Made by a program: the position numbers and the translations under genes. A stretch of 64,000 bases of DNA from Nymphaea colorata (lineage: Eukaryota > Streptophyta > Magnoliopsida > Nymphaeales > Nymphaeaceae), in the NCBI RefSeq assembly GCF_008831285.2, contig NC_045140.1, positions 1,839,528-1,903,527 of the forward strand, in the 5' to 3' direction. The notes under the pieces were generated by a model. It was not told the DNA's origin. It saw nothing but the letters and a program-made list of their open reading frames with translations, and made no database searches. Below, one piece after another: positions 35,982 through 49,110 of this stretch (positions are counted from its first letter, which is position 1; the number at the start of each line of letters is the position of its first letter).

Positions 35982-38900
35982 ATGGCCCAGCTGCAGTCTA
36001 TGTCCTCTGCGAATGTCCTTAGTGTCCCCATCCATCCTTCCGTCAATCAAGGTCTCTCTCTCTTTCTCTTTCTCTCTGCTGGTCTGGTGGCCGTTAACTT
36101 GTTGTTCTTCACTGTGTTCCTCATGGATCTCATAATTTATCTTCTTTATTTGTTTTATCATGCTTGTTAAGACTGGTGGTGGTCATCTTTTTTTGTTTCG
36201 GCCGTCTTGTTTTTCCTGTTTTCGTTGTTCGGTTGAGTACGGAAGTATTACACTGGAAATTTGTTGTTAGTATATGTGAAACGGAGAAACGTACTCGGTG
36301 AAACGGAGAAATGTACTTTCTTACATTTTTGTGAACTTATGTGGCGGCATTGAAATGTCGCGATTACTTAAAGAATTATGACCGATGAGGTTACAACGAA
36401 ATGGGCTATGTAGATATTCGAGGTACTTGAAGTTTTGGTAGTTTTGGTGCAGGCACTTAGGAAAAAGACTCCTTGGAGCTCGTAGGTGCGCCAGTTCCTT
36501 CCTTGGGACACTGCCTGTTCATAATTCATCATGTATTTTACTTCATTTCCAGCCTCGATCACTTTAGCTTTTCAGAATTGTTTATGGTGCTTTGTTATTT
36601 TGAGAAAATGTGGGCTTTTGTTTCTTTTGAAAAGAAATGCCCTCTTTATGAGTGAGGACGTCGATGCATGTTCCAAAACGCGTTCTCTGCTAAGGGTGTT
36701 TACTAACTCTGACACGTTGATGATAATCCATGTTGTAAATCTTCTCAGGAAGATTGCCCAGGGGCAACATTTGTTGTTCAAGCAAGTCCGACGGCTATCA
36801 ACTTGGGGCAGTATCAAGCAGCTTGCACGGGAACAGAATTGTTCATCAGCGTCGGATCTTTAATTCAGTTACAGGCAACCAAGGTATTCCGATAAACCAT
36901 AGCGTGGGAGGTAGGCTCCGGACTTTATTCCAATGGAATAGAATATGTAAAGCAAAATAGTGGCTGGGGATGAGGAGCATATCACCTTATACAAAACACT
37001 GGCATTCTCAACACAGAAGCCAAAAGCGAAAAAGAAGACAGTAAAAAAGAAAAACCAGCCATTTTAGAACAAAATAGGCCACAAGGCCCGATCAAAACAG
37101 ACCTATGAACCACATTCGATTACGTTGGCCATCTGGAATTCAAGAGCTTCTTGCCTGTTTGAATGAAATGAGCCTGTTATCCATATGCCCCTTTCACTGT
37201 ATTTTTCCTTCTCTTTCAATTAATTACAGTCCATCCTTCTTCCTCAGCAACCTGTTTGCTTCGACCCATAAGAGTTGCTCTGCCTAAGCTGGGTGATACC
37301 TCCTTAGAGACCCAAGCTTGCTGCTATTCTTTTCTTTTCTTGGTTCCTGCCCCTCCCCTTCCTTTCCCCTTTGAGCCCTTATGATTGATTGATGCCCCAA
37401 AGGAGAAGTCCGGTGGGGTTTCTAGAGTGTCTGTCTCTCTAAGCATGTCCAGCCCAGAGAACGGGTTAAAGGAAAAGGAAGGGGAAGTATTACTTTGAGG
37501 GCCAATTCGTTGGGATCTGCCACTCTTACCCTATTGTCACCCTGAGGATTGATGGAGGGACAACCACCGTTCTTACCCTGAGTGGTGCTAGCTTCCCGCT
37601 GGTTCAATCCACCACTTCTACCATTTTGGTTGCCCATCCCATCGATTCCAGGTAGAGTGTCTCCTTTCTGATCAATTTTAATTTTGCACCCATCTTTGGA
37701 GGCATGCCCATCATTTTAACCGACTCCCATGGATTAACCGTTCTGGCCTCATCATTTCCTAAGCTAGCTCCTAGCCTGCAAGACACCTCCATATGCATCA
37801 CAGCTCCATATCGCCTGCAAAACAACACCTTGGATTCATATACTATTTCTTGAGCAACCTCCTCGCTGTCTCCAGCTCTTCGGCTTATAGTTGGGACCAG
37901 AGTAAATCCGATGGCACGTCTATGTTGTCTTGCAAAACTGAGTGTTGCGCAGCTTCTTGTGCATCCATCCTCGGCAATGAAGCTGCATTGCAAGCCTTGA
38001 CTGCCCCCTCACAAGTGTATTGATCCCGAAGAAATGCTGGTAAACTTGGCAACTCACGACCACTGTTTGACATTCTTTAATCTTCAATTCTTCTCTTGCT
38101 TTCCAGCAGCTAGCGATGAGCATTCGCCTGCCAACGCTCCAAGTCCTTTTCCTCAGAACGATCCCCAAGTCCTTCTCTGAGTCAACTTTGATATAAGATC
38201 GCCCATTCCCTATTATTGAGAATTGTTTTTCACTATGGGGGCCATTACTTCCTAAGAGAGTCGAAGACAAAGCTGAAATCCAAGCCTAGATTCCTCGTTT
38301 CACCATATAATCCTGCCATAGTAGTGAACCTAAACGGTTCTTCCATTCTCGCACAAGCATCTGGGTGGAGCACCACCACTGGCCTTTTTCGTCGCCACTT
38401 GAGCTTCAGAAATGCCCTCCATCAAGGTTTTTGTACTTTATCAACCACTTCTGCTTTTTGGTAATATCCAAGCCCTAACCAAATCTAGTTAGTAGGATCC
38501 ACTGAACAAAATGAGAAATGAATCTTGATCAGACCCACACCAGGTACATGATTTAGGAAACAACAACCCAGTCTGAGATTGAGATTCAACCTATGTCAAC
38601 ATAGGTGCAGGTACATAATTATATACGTGTACATACATTCATATATATATATGTGTGTGTGTGTCTAACTGTGTATGTATGTATGTATATTGTCTACGAA
38701 ACAATAAAACTAGCAATAGAAGTGTTCACAAGTAATAAAAATAGCAATTAATAATTAAGAAATTGTTTATCAATTATTCAATGAAAACAATTTGTTTGTT
38801 ACGGCACCCTACCTGCACTCAAGCCACACCCAACAAGTCTTGGGTTTGGCGATCCTTTTAAAGAGTCTGTGTTACTTAGAATCTAACATGGATCTGACCT

Positions 38901-41900
38901 GATTACATGTAAAATTTGGACCCCGTAAAGGATTTGGTTAGAATCTGAACCTAAATTCAATAAGGAGGGAACCACTTAGGCTGGGTCTAAAGGATGGGTT
39001 GGAACTGGGTTCATATAGTTTTCATCCTTAATTACATCCCTTAACTTACTGAACTAAATCTTGTATACTGTTCTAAAATGGATTTCGTGGCTTGGATACT
39101 TAACTTACCTCCACTAGATCACTTCATAAATATTTGCAATTTTCCCTTTTCTGATACGTACTTTTTATTGTCTTTCACTGATAAATTGTGCATATTTCTG
39201 CAGCCATTAAGATGGTAGCATCTCAAAATGAAAAAATTGAATCCACAAGTGGAGGAGGCCTGCGAGGGAAGTTGAACAAAGTTGTTTTAGCCTATAGTGG
39301 TGGCTTGGACACTTCAGTTATCGTCCCATGGCTGAGGTGCGTCTCATTTCAAATGACAAGATTGATGTTTTTAATATCTAATATGAAATTTTAAGTGTTA
39401 ACCTTAATTTTGTGGCATATTTCATCCAATGTTTTTCGATATTATGGTACTCCAGTCAAATAAGAACTTCATTGAGGCTTATTTATGTTCAAAGATCATT
39501 TATGTCTTTATCCATTGCTTCTTTAAGTTTGAATACCCATATATTTTGTGCTATTGTGCACTTGTGAACTGTCCTGTTATTGCATGTATGTCGACCTTGT
39601 CTTTAGTACCGTTGGCATGTGCAGACAAGTATACTTGGGAGATGAGGCTTTAAACTTTGTAGATTCAGATTAGTTTCTTTGCTTATTGAATATCTCCTTT
39701 TGATGGTTGCTTTTAGTTGTTTGTGTGCAAGCATTTCAACTAAACAATGATTTTTTGAGTGAAACCATTTTGAAGTTGAACAGCATTCATTGCCCATGCC
39801 TAATGTGTATTCTGTATTCTGAAATGATAATACATGCTATTGATATTTAGTGTTAAATGGGAGATTGTATGAATTTGATTATCTACAAGACTACAATTCT
39901 TCAAGTTCTATTGAATTGCAAATGAGTTATCTACCACTGCAAAATGCAAACCTTGTACTTTTGTAGAATGTGATGTTGCATTCTCAAAATTCTTCTGTTC
40001 CTACTGTCCTGTAATAACAAAAACTCCATATTGTTGTTGATATGTTGCAGGGAGAACTATGGTTGCGATGTTGTCTGCTTTACTGCTGATGTCGGTCAGG
40101 TATTTGTGAATCTTGTAATGTTGGTATATATGTTGTCCAGAATTATGTTCATATAGCATGGTCTTGATTGATGATTAGCATAATAAGGTGCAAGAAACTG
40201 TGGGATATAAAGACTATGTCCTAGGCAAGAAGATTATTTTCTTTCACTGCATTAATGTTCACGACCATGAACTTTTTACTTTTTATATACTGTCGAGGCT
40301 TAATCTTTATGATTGGTTATCGTTTTTCTTGGAAGCTTTGTCAAACTTAATGCATTTTTGTTTCGTGAGAATGGCTATCATGAACTAGTACCTGGAACAC
40401 CCTAATCTTCTTCTTGCTTTCCTTTTGTATTTGGTTTTGCCTCTGTGTTTTCTTTCATAAATCTTTGAAAACCTTTTCTCTTTTACATTATCGTAGATAA
40501 TAAACTTGAGCGTTATTTTGAGGCTTTTATAATTATTTCCTTAAGAAAATGTCAGGGAAATCTTGGAAATTCAAAAAATACAAGATATATAAGAATAAAC
40601 AGAAAGAAAATTCAAAAATAGTTTGCAAAATTTAAAAGAAACAAAAATAGAAATCATACACTTAAAGAAAAATGTAAAAAAGGTTTTTTCTAAGAAAGAG
40701 GACAATAGTTCAATGTTACTGTGGTGCCCTTCTTTTTGGTACTTTGTAAAAGTTGCAATATTTTTCTGATGACATATTTTCTTATTATATAGCAATGGTA
40801 TTTTCAAACATCATTGGTATTCTGTGGCAATGGTTTATTCCAATATTATTGGAGTTGTCTGTGCCAGTAGGCCCAATACATACACTATCAGCTGCAAACC
40901 AATATGATTTAATAGTCATACAAGTGTTGAAGTAAGGTTCTTTTTCTATTTTTTTAATATACTTTAAATTTTTTGGAATTAGTTTTTAAATAGAAAAGTA
41001 GAAAATAACCTGATACGGTTTGATGCTTATCACTAACGGTCTAACACACATCAATTTTCAAGGTCTTCTATACTAGAGGGAAGCCAATATTTACATACAG
41101 AATTGGTTTCCTCTCTCTTCCTATGCCTTTTCTTTGAATCATCTCTTTTTCCTTATTTTTCTATGTGAATGAGAAAAGGAAGAAAGCTAATATTTTTCAG
41201 AAATTTCTCAGCTGCTTCTCAGTAGTGAATGGAGACTAGGGTGGCCTTTGAGTTGTGGCAGTTAATTAGAAAATATCAATGTAAAGTCCCTTTACAAAAC
41301 TGTTACTTTGGAATAGCTCATCATGGCATATTACATAAACCAAAGAGAAGGACCAATAAGTTATGTTTATTTGGCCTACATTGCAGTCTAAAACTGAGAT
41401 TTAAGTTGTGCAACTACCTCCTTTAGAAGAGAAATTTCAACAAATAATGGAGCTGAAAACTTTATGGAGGAACAGCTGTAATTGTTGACAGGGATATCTG
41501 GAAAACTAGTAGCAAGTTGAAGATTTTGAGAAGGAAAAAACAGAAAAAGGAAAATTCACATTTTTGACACCATCTTTCTCAATGTTATATTGGCATGCCG
41601 ACATGCTGCAAAGGAATGACTAATTCATAGTAGAATTTAACATACTTTTGGTTCTCTACCATCGATATGTTAGTAAGCTTATAGCTTTCTGGTAGCTTAA
41701 ATTACTAAAAATATGAATAAAATTCCATGTTTGAGTGCAAAAGATTGGACAGAAACAGTGTCTGGTATATGAATCACGTGTTTCTAATAGAGTATCTAAA
41801 AATGTACGAAATGTAGATATAGTTAACCATATTAGTCTTGCATTCTGATATCCTTGTTTCTTCTGATAAATTTTGGGTCACCTTTTCATTTGTCCTCAGG

Positions 41901-44900
41901 TCTTTTCAAAAAGTTTCTCTATTTTGGTCCTTCCAAACATAACTATATTTTTATATTAAGCATATCAAGTGTAAATAACATAAAGAAAATAAGATTTCAA
42001 AATGTCCCTAACAATTGATATTTGAGAAGGGAAAGAATCAATTTAATGTCCTTTTTTACTGAAAGATTGTTCGTCTTCACTTATTTGCAGGGCATACAAG
42101 AGCTGGATGGTCTGGAAGCTAAAGCTAAAGCTAGTGGTGCTAGTCAATTAGTTGTTAGAGATTTGAAGGAAGAATTCGTTAGAGAATACATATTTCCATG
42201 CCTGCGAGCTGGTGCAATCTATGAAAGGAAATATTTACTGGGGACTTCAATGGCACGTCCTGTTATAGCGAAGGTGAGGTTCTTCCCTCTCATTGCATTC
42301 AGGTAGTTTGAAGACCTGGTCTTGTTTTAGCAAAATTATCCCCACAATTTAAATACTTCCTCGAGATTGTTTAGCCACACTTTGCTCGTACTCCATTTGC
42401 ATGAGAATTATGGGTTTCAAAAGTATTTGAAGTGATTAGAGAACAGATATGAATAAAAACTTAGAACTCTGGACCTACAGCTGCTGATGCTTATGTTATT
42501 TCCAGCGGATCTTTTAGCTAGACAAGGACAATGTAATCCTGGCAGTGTGATTTTGGTTGGTGTAACTAATTTATTGGATTGGTTGAAGCAGTAAATGAAA
42601 CTATCTGTATATGAAAGACTGACTCTTTAAGGAGATTGTTACACCTAGGGCTGCAAGAAATACAGGTTTAAGTCATGCCAGGCTTGTACAAACCCAGCTT
42701 TGTGCTACAAAGGACTTGCTGAGTTTGACCTGAGGATGGATCGAGCTTAAAGTGTAAAGACTAGACCTGGTTTAATTGTTGGTGTCGGGTGAGGTCAACC
42801 TGACCGGTTTGTAGGCACTAGCTTTTGGGGGGGGGGGGAGGGGGGTGGAGGAGAGAAAGAATCTGTTTTCTTACATTACCAAAATTTTTGGCAGCTCTCT
42901 TAAAACATTAAATGTTGTGGCAACTTCCTAAGATATTGAGTGTCAATTTTTCCAAAACACTTGATGACAGATTGCGAAAATCACTGGATGTTATGGTAAT
43001 TTCCCTAAAAGCTTTCGTCATAAGTTGCCAAAGCAAATAATGTTCATAAAACATTTAATGTTGAATATTGGAAGTCTTGTTGGTTAATACAAACAGGGTC
43101 AGAGGTTAAATTATGTATTTATTACACAATATTTCATTGACTACAGCAAGATCACAAACAAAAGAAAGAAAGAAAAAGGACGGGCTTAGTGTGGCTTTGA
43201 CAAATTTTTTCAGTCCAGAGTTCAGGATTGGGCCTGGTTCACTTGCTTAGGCCAGGTCTCATCAGTTTGGTCAAGTTCAGTTTTGTTAAAATATGGGTCG
43301 AGCATGACTGGAATCACAATGGGCTGGTTTTGGTTTAATTCAGGTTACATACTCCCTTGGCCTTAGCCATGTCATACCTGCACAGGGTGCTGGTACTGCT
43401 TCAGCTCATCAAATTCAATTGTCAAGTATGACAGCTGCAGTCAACCAGAATATATTGGACTTGGTTTTCGCTGAGTCATAAATTCATTAGTGTAGTCTTA
43501 TGAACAATTTATTCTTACTATTTTGCTTTGGAATGTTTAATTGTGCAGTATGCTATGGCATCTCTCCCTCTCTCTCTTTTATATATCTGCTGTTTTAGCT
43601 CCCTTAAATCATTCCTTTTAGGCTTGATTGGTTCATTAGTGTAGTCTTATGAACAATTTATTCTTATTGTTTTGCTTTGGAATGTGTAATAGTGCAGTAT
43701 GCTATGGCATCTGTCTCCTCTCTTTCTCATATACCTTCTGTCTTCTCTCCATCAAATCATTCCTCTTAATTTGGCAGGCTATGGTTGACGTTGCCAGAGA
43801 AGTTGGTGCGGATGCTGTATCTCATGGATGCACAGGAAAGGGGAATGATCAGGTAAGATACTTGAATTGAGAGGGTTTACATTAACTTCATTTTCTGGAT
43901 TAGTGTGTTTAAGCAATGTATGCTATTTTTCAGGTCAGATTTGAGCTAACTTTCTTTGCTTTGAACCCAAAACTCAATGTTGTGGCCCCGTGGCGCGAAT
44001 GGGATATCAGAGGTCGAGAAGATGCTATTGAATATGCAAAGAAGCACAATATTCCTGTCCCTGTGACTAAGAAATCTATCTACAGTCGAGATCGAAATCT
44101 GTGGCACTTGAGCCATGAGGTAGTTTTAGTACAACCAACTTTTCCATGCATTGGCAGTGCTTTTTTTTTTAATGAAAAAAATGCATATGCATACTAGATT
44201 ACTCTTTGTAGAGGTTGTAATTGGGCATTCTTGTTGGAATGTATGACGGCAGTAGAAAACCCTAGCAAGGGAACACAATTCATATCGTAGAACATCTTTA
44301 GAAAATGAAAGCTAATAATAAGACATTGACGCTTTTGGATTTATATCAAGGGCCAACCTAGTGCTGGTTGGTTGTGAGTATGATCTCAAGATAAACAAAA
44401 CTTGACATTGTCGGTTAATGCAACATAACAATATCCTTTTTTAATTTTTCGGTGTGCAAATTTGTTCAACTGATTCTTTATCATTAGTCTTTCAGTCCAA
44501 GAGCCTTAGGCATCATGTATAAAATTTAAAATAATATGATTGCTTCCTGCACACATTAATCTTATGAAGGGAAAAAAAATTCTAGGTGCTCAAATTTTGC
44601 TTGAGGCATTATACATTTATACTTGTTCACTGTTTTATCTTTTCTTGAAGATATAACCATCTTCATCCTTCACTGCTTAACGCCTTAGATGTTAAAAATA
44701 CCTTCTTTAAGAAAACTTTCATCCTTATATATTTGAGGCCCAATTATGTTGTCCTCCGGTGCACCCCCATTCTGCCTTCTTATACATATATATTTTGTCA
44801 ACTTTTTTCTTTTTTTTGTTAATTGACTTTCATTATTTTCCTTTCTGATTGGGTGTTTAAGTGCGTGCGTGCCTGTGTGCACACATATCTGTCTGTGTGT

Positions 44901-47188
44901 CCATGTGGCTGCTTTGTAAAACTGCTAATTATGTTTTTCTTGCTTTAACAACTTAAATGTCAATCTTTCAGTTTTCTTTTCCCTTGTTTATGGCATGTAT
45001 TTAGATGTCAATCTTTTTTCTTCTGTAATTTTGTCACATTATGCATGTTCTTTTATTATTTTTTGTCTAGAGATGATGGCTTGTTATCTACCTATTTCTT
45101 ATCGACTTGCTAAGATTAGATGTTAGTTGGAAATGATATCTACCCTTTCTCATTGACTGGTACGAGGAATACTTACGATACTCTCAGAGAGATCTCATGT
45201 GGATTTCTTTTCTGAAATTTTAAAATTTTAATTGTAAGGGAGATATTTTGGAGGACCCAGCCAATGAACCAAGGAAAGATATGTACATGATGAGTGTTGA
45301 TCCAGAAGATGCTCCAGACAAACCAGAGTAAGTCTCCTTATCTATTTAGTTACATATCTTCATGGCTTGACTTCTATTTGTTAGGAAGTTGTTTTGCCTG
45401 TATATGCCCGATTCTTTTATCCTATTCTTTGTTGTTTAAGTCATTTAATGTGATTTGACATCATGTGGACACTATTTTCCTAGTGTGGGGACACTCGTGC
45501 ACAAGCCTTTCTTATGTCATTGGTGCATCACTAGCAGCTTAAGTGCATTTGATTGTTAAAATCGTTGAAATGAAAGATGTCTTGGCATTATGTGGATGAC
45601 ACGCTTCAATACATTTTGTTTCATCTTGGAAATGGATGCTTGAGATGGGGCAAATTTTCCTGCTTTTATTTAAAAAAAGCTCCACTGATTTTTTATTTGG
45701 GCTATAGGAATGTGGGATTTTAGGAAGGACAAGTTTAAATCGTAACCACTGATATCTTTGTTATTCGTTTCCCTTTAGGATTTTCTTGCCATAGGTTGTT
45801 CTCGTGAAATTTGATCTGTGGCAAAGTTTATTGACGTGAAGGTAAAGAGTAAATGAAAACAGATCTTAATAGCATTTGTTATGTGAAACACAAGTCAGAC
45901 AAGTTTTCTTGAATAATTTAGATCTGAAATAGGATTATCTTTTGAAATAAGTGATCTTTTTTTTTTTTAAATAATGTTATTTTTGAATTTTATGGAACAT
46001 TCAACATTAGGTCACTTGTAAGGTCTAATTTGACGAGACTGTCTCAGATATGTTGGTGGCGTGATAGCAACTGGTCCAGGAAAGTTACAGTGTTGCATGT
46101 GTGCCACGGTGAACTATCTGTTATATTTTAAGAACCTATACAACTTCTTCCGTGCAAAAACTTTCACCGAATTTTGTGGATCAGTAGTTTTCTTATGGAT
46201 TCAGCTGGGTGACCTAAGTCGTTGATATGTTTGAACATCTGGGTTTCACTCATTTTGTATGAACCAAGTTTTTGCTTAATTCAGTCAGAAGTCTGGCTAT
46301 TGTAGTTGGAACTGTTAAAAACCATCTCTCAATTTTATCCAGCCTCCATGATCTAAAAATTTATTTGTAAAGGAGAACTTTTTGTACGACAAGAAGATAA
46401 AGTCCAAATTAGGATATTGTGTTTTTATTATCTCTAGCCACAATGTAGCATACTAGCATGTTTTTTTGGAGCCGACCGCTCGAATGCAACACCGAAACAC
46501 ACTAGTCAAGGGTTTGTTATTTTGAGCTTCGATATATGAAGGCACTGTGTGCTATATATGGTCTTCTTTTAACATGATATCCACGTTATGTTAGAAGTTA
46601 CTGATGTGTTATTAACTTGCTGATAATTGCCTTAGGTACATTGAGATTGGCATAGAATCTGGATTACCAGTTTCAGTTAATGGTGAACATTTGTCACCAG
46701 CCACTTTGCTTGCAAAGCTGAACGAAATAGGTGGGAAGCATGGGGTTGGTCGCATCGACATGGTTGAAAATCGGTTGGTCGGCATGAAGAGTCGGGGTGT
46801 ATACGAGACACCAGGAGGCACCATTATGTTTGCGGCTGTTCGTGAGCTGGAATCATTGACGCTTGATAGAGAGACAATGCAGATTAAGGATTCCCTTGCC
46901 CTGAAGTACGCGGAGTTGGTCTATGCTGGTCGCTGGTTTGACCCACTCAGGCAGTCGATGGATGCTTTCATGGAGAAGATCACCGAAGGGACAACTGGAT
47001 CTGTTGTGTTGAAACTGTACAAAGGTTCAGTCACCGTGGTTAGTCGTAAGAGCCCCAACAGCTTGTACCGGCAAGATATATCATCATTTGAGAGCGGTGG
47101 GAATTATGATCAGGCAGATGCAGCTGGATTTATTCGGCTTTATGGACTCCCAACTAGAGTCCGCGCAATGCAAGAGAAGGGTTTTTGA
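35982..47188 (+). CDS. ASS: Argininosuccinate synthase, plastid
   Basis: Joins citrulline and aspartate with ATP hydrolysis to AMP in the penultimate step of arginine synthesis, which in plants is plastidial. Exons: 35982-36051, 36749-36883, 39204-39336, 40051-40099, 42091-42273, 43778-43852, 43934-44119, 45239-45327, 46636-47188. The total is 490 aa, all introns GT-AG and phases consistent. Exons 1-2 and the start of exon 3 encode a ~90-residue Ser/Arg/Asn-rich leader fitting a transit peptide. The ATP pyrophosphatase loop SGGLDTS is residues 100-106. Other conserved blocks are [71 protein letters not shown] and the ending [10 protein letters not shown] second in-frame ATG at 39212 (residue 72) could give a leaderless form if transcription began inside intron 2, but nothing shows that it does. 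Confidence 0.97.
36276..36319. repeat. 22-bp tandem duplication in ASS intron 1
   Basis: Units 36276-36297 and 36298-36319, each starting GTGAAACGGAGAAA and followed by CGTACTCG or TGTACTTT. Confidence 0.85.
37420..38470 (-). mobile_element. Decayed coding remnant, possibly retroelement, in ASS intron 2
   Basis: Within the 2.3-kb intron 2, the minus strand carries overlapping frames of 71-129 codons in different phases (37422-37637, 37604-37993, 37920-38270) that read like one frameshifted protein. GC content is higher than in the surrounding intron. Basic and Gly/Asn/Gln-rich stretches would suit a gag or LINE ORF1 product, but I recognise no zinc knuckle or catalytic motif. It could equally be a captured gene fragment. 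Confidence 0.3.
38641..38690. repeat. (AT)n-(GT)n-(ATGT)n compound microsatellite
   Basis: Low-complexity tract in ASS intron 2: AT units, then GT units, then ATGT repeats. Confidence 0.85.
42827..42849 (+). repeat. G-rich tract in ASS intron 5
   Basis: A run of twelve G, then AGGGGGGTGG. On the sense strand this could form a G-quadruplex in the pre-mRNA. Confidence 0.7.
43483..43777 (+). repeat. 149-bp tandem duplication ending at the ASS exon 6 acceptor
   Basis: Units 43483-43631 and 43632-43777 are about 85-90% alike by eye. The second unit ends in TTGGCAG, the acceptor used for exon 6. The first unit ends in the corresponding CCTTTTAG followed by GCTTG, so it carries a decoy acceptor. 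Confidence 0.85.
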
Positions 47189-48519
47189 ATTAGCCCCTCC
47201 TTTTTATGTGATCTATTAAGTTATTGTTGGTCTGTATTTCTTGTGGCGCTGAAGCAGACTCCTGTTGACCATACTTTTGCTTCTAATATCATTTCTCCAT
47301 GTGAGGTGGTGGTTATGCAACAGAAGACGGAGGGAGAGAGACTCCATTTTTCCTTTCCGGTTATTGGACTCGAATTTGAAAGGAAAGTCAGGCTAGTAGC
47401 CTAGCATGTCATTGTGTTAATAGGGTGAAACCAGTAAAATGGTTTACTGGTGTTAAAGATGCTTCATCGATACTTTCTTCTTTTAATTTTCATTAAAAGT
47501 TTTCAATTTAGTGAACAAAGTTACCTGACCGCTACCTAATTGCCATTGTCATCAAGGACGACGGAAAGTGTCTCGAGCAGGTTCTAACGATTTCATTAGT
47601 TTTCCTTTTCTCCCTTCCAGAAACTAATCCCGATTAATTTTTCCGCTTGGTGGGTGTAGTGGTGTCTTCTTTTGATATAAAATTTTGTTGGTATGCCCGA
47701 CGCAATAAAAGGGAGCTAGTTCAATACCATATCCCAACTTTAACCAAAAAGCTGTTGGGAACAGCTGTAAATTATCAAGTTGAAAAGAAGCAAAGAGATC
47801 AGGTTATGAGATTTGTTGGAACAGGATCCTTTTTTATATATATATATATATAGACACACACACACACAAACTTCAATATTCATATTCTTACCTACCAAAT
47901 TATAGAGTGAAGAAATGATTATGCAGCAAATGAGACAGTATGAAAAATTCAAGGGCAGTATTGGCCACATTGATGGTTATACAACAACTATAACGCCACT
48001 GCTTATGACGTCAAAAGGGAATGGATTTTCTATTGCTCCATTAATGAGGGACTTCTAGCGATCTACCAAACATGTTCGTTGTCCGCATTTCAATTATGGC
48101 TCCACCCTCTTGCTCTCCTGTTGGTGGTGACTTCATATTGAGGGCAACAACAACTACTGTTGTTGATGAGGCATGACGATGAGGGGGTGGAAAGGAAGAT
48201 ACTTTGAAAGTCATCGTGAATAGAAAGGTTAGAACTTCAAAATAGATGAGGTCACAATTATAACTTATAATTTTGACACTGATCAATATGTCAACAGAAT
48301 GCCCAAATGGTTTGACAAGAATCATGACCGCCCACTCGTTCGAGGGTGCTTTTATGTTTAATATGACAACTTCAGCAAATTATTGTGTACTCTGAAGGGG
48401 ACAATGTGTTCCGTGGAAACCTTCAGCTCTTCTTTGGGTGGTAGGATGAAATACCTCTTTTGCTCAACCAAAAATTATTTACACCTCAATGAATATCTTT
48501 ATAAGAATGTTCTATCATG

Positions 48520-49021
48520 TTGTATACACTACACACACACACACAAAAACATAGCAGACTATCATGAGGATAGCGGTTGGAAATTGGGTACTTTTTTTTC
48601 CCTATATGCAGTTCTTTTGAGCCATATGACTTGGCAATAGTTTATGGACCATGCTGCATTTAACAACAATATATGGTGCTTTCAACAACAGTTTTTTAAT
48701 TTGTACACATCACACAACATCTGACATCTGCCTTATATATATATATATATAGGGGTGAAAATTTAGTTCATGGTGTATTTAGTAACAATATTTTTATAAT
48801 GCTTCAACAATAGATTTCTATCTTTTAATCATCCAGCAACATCCGGCATCTAGTATATACACAGACAAACGATGATGAGGACAAGGGTTGAAAATAGAGT
48901 ACTGTTTTCATGTCTACAGTTCTTTTGAAATTTGAACCGTATGAATTTACAGTAGTTTATGCAAAATGGTGCATTTAGCAACAAAATATGGCGCTTTAGG
49001 CAATATTTTTTTATTTTGGCC

Positions 49022-49054
<33 letters not shown>

Positions 49055-49110
49055 GGTGCTTTTAGCAACAGAATTGTAATTTTTAAGTATCCAACAACAT
49101 TCAACATCTA
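48520..49110. repeat. Diverged tandem modules with internal TA and CA tracts
   Basis: A module starting ATGAGGATAGCGGTTGG at 48564 recurs as ATGAGGACAAGGGTTG at 48875. Each continues through a CAGTTCTTTTGA block to TGCATTTA(A/G)CAACA about 95-110 bases later. Partial modules with CAACAT(C)CGGCATCTAGTA surround TA microsatellites at 48734-48751 and 49024-49047. The family is unknown. Confidence 0.6.
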
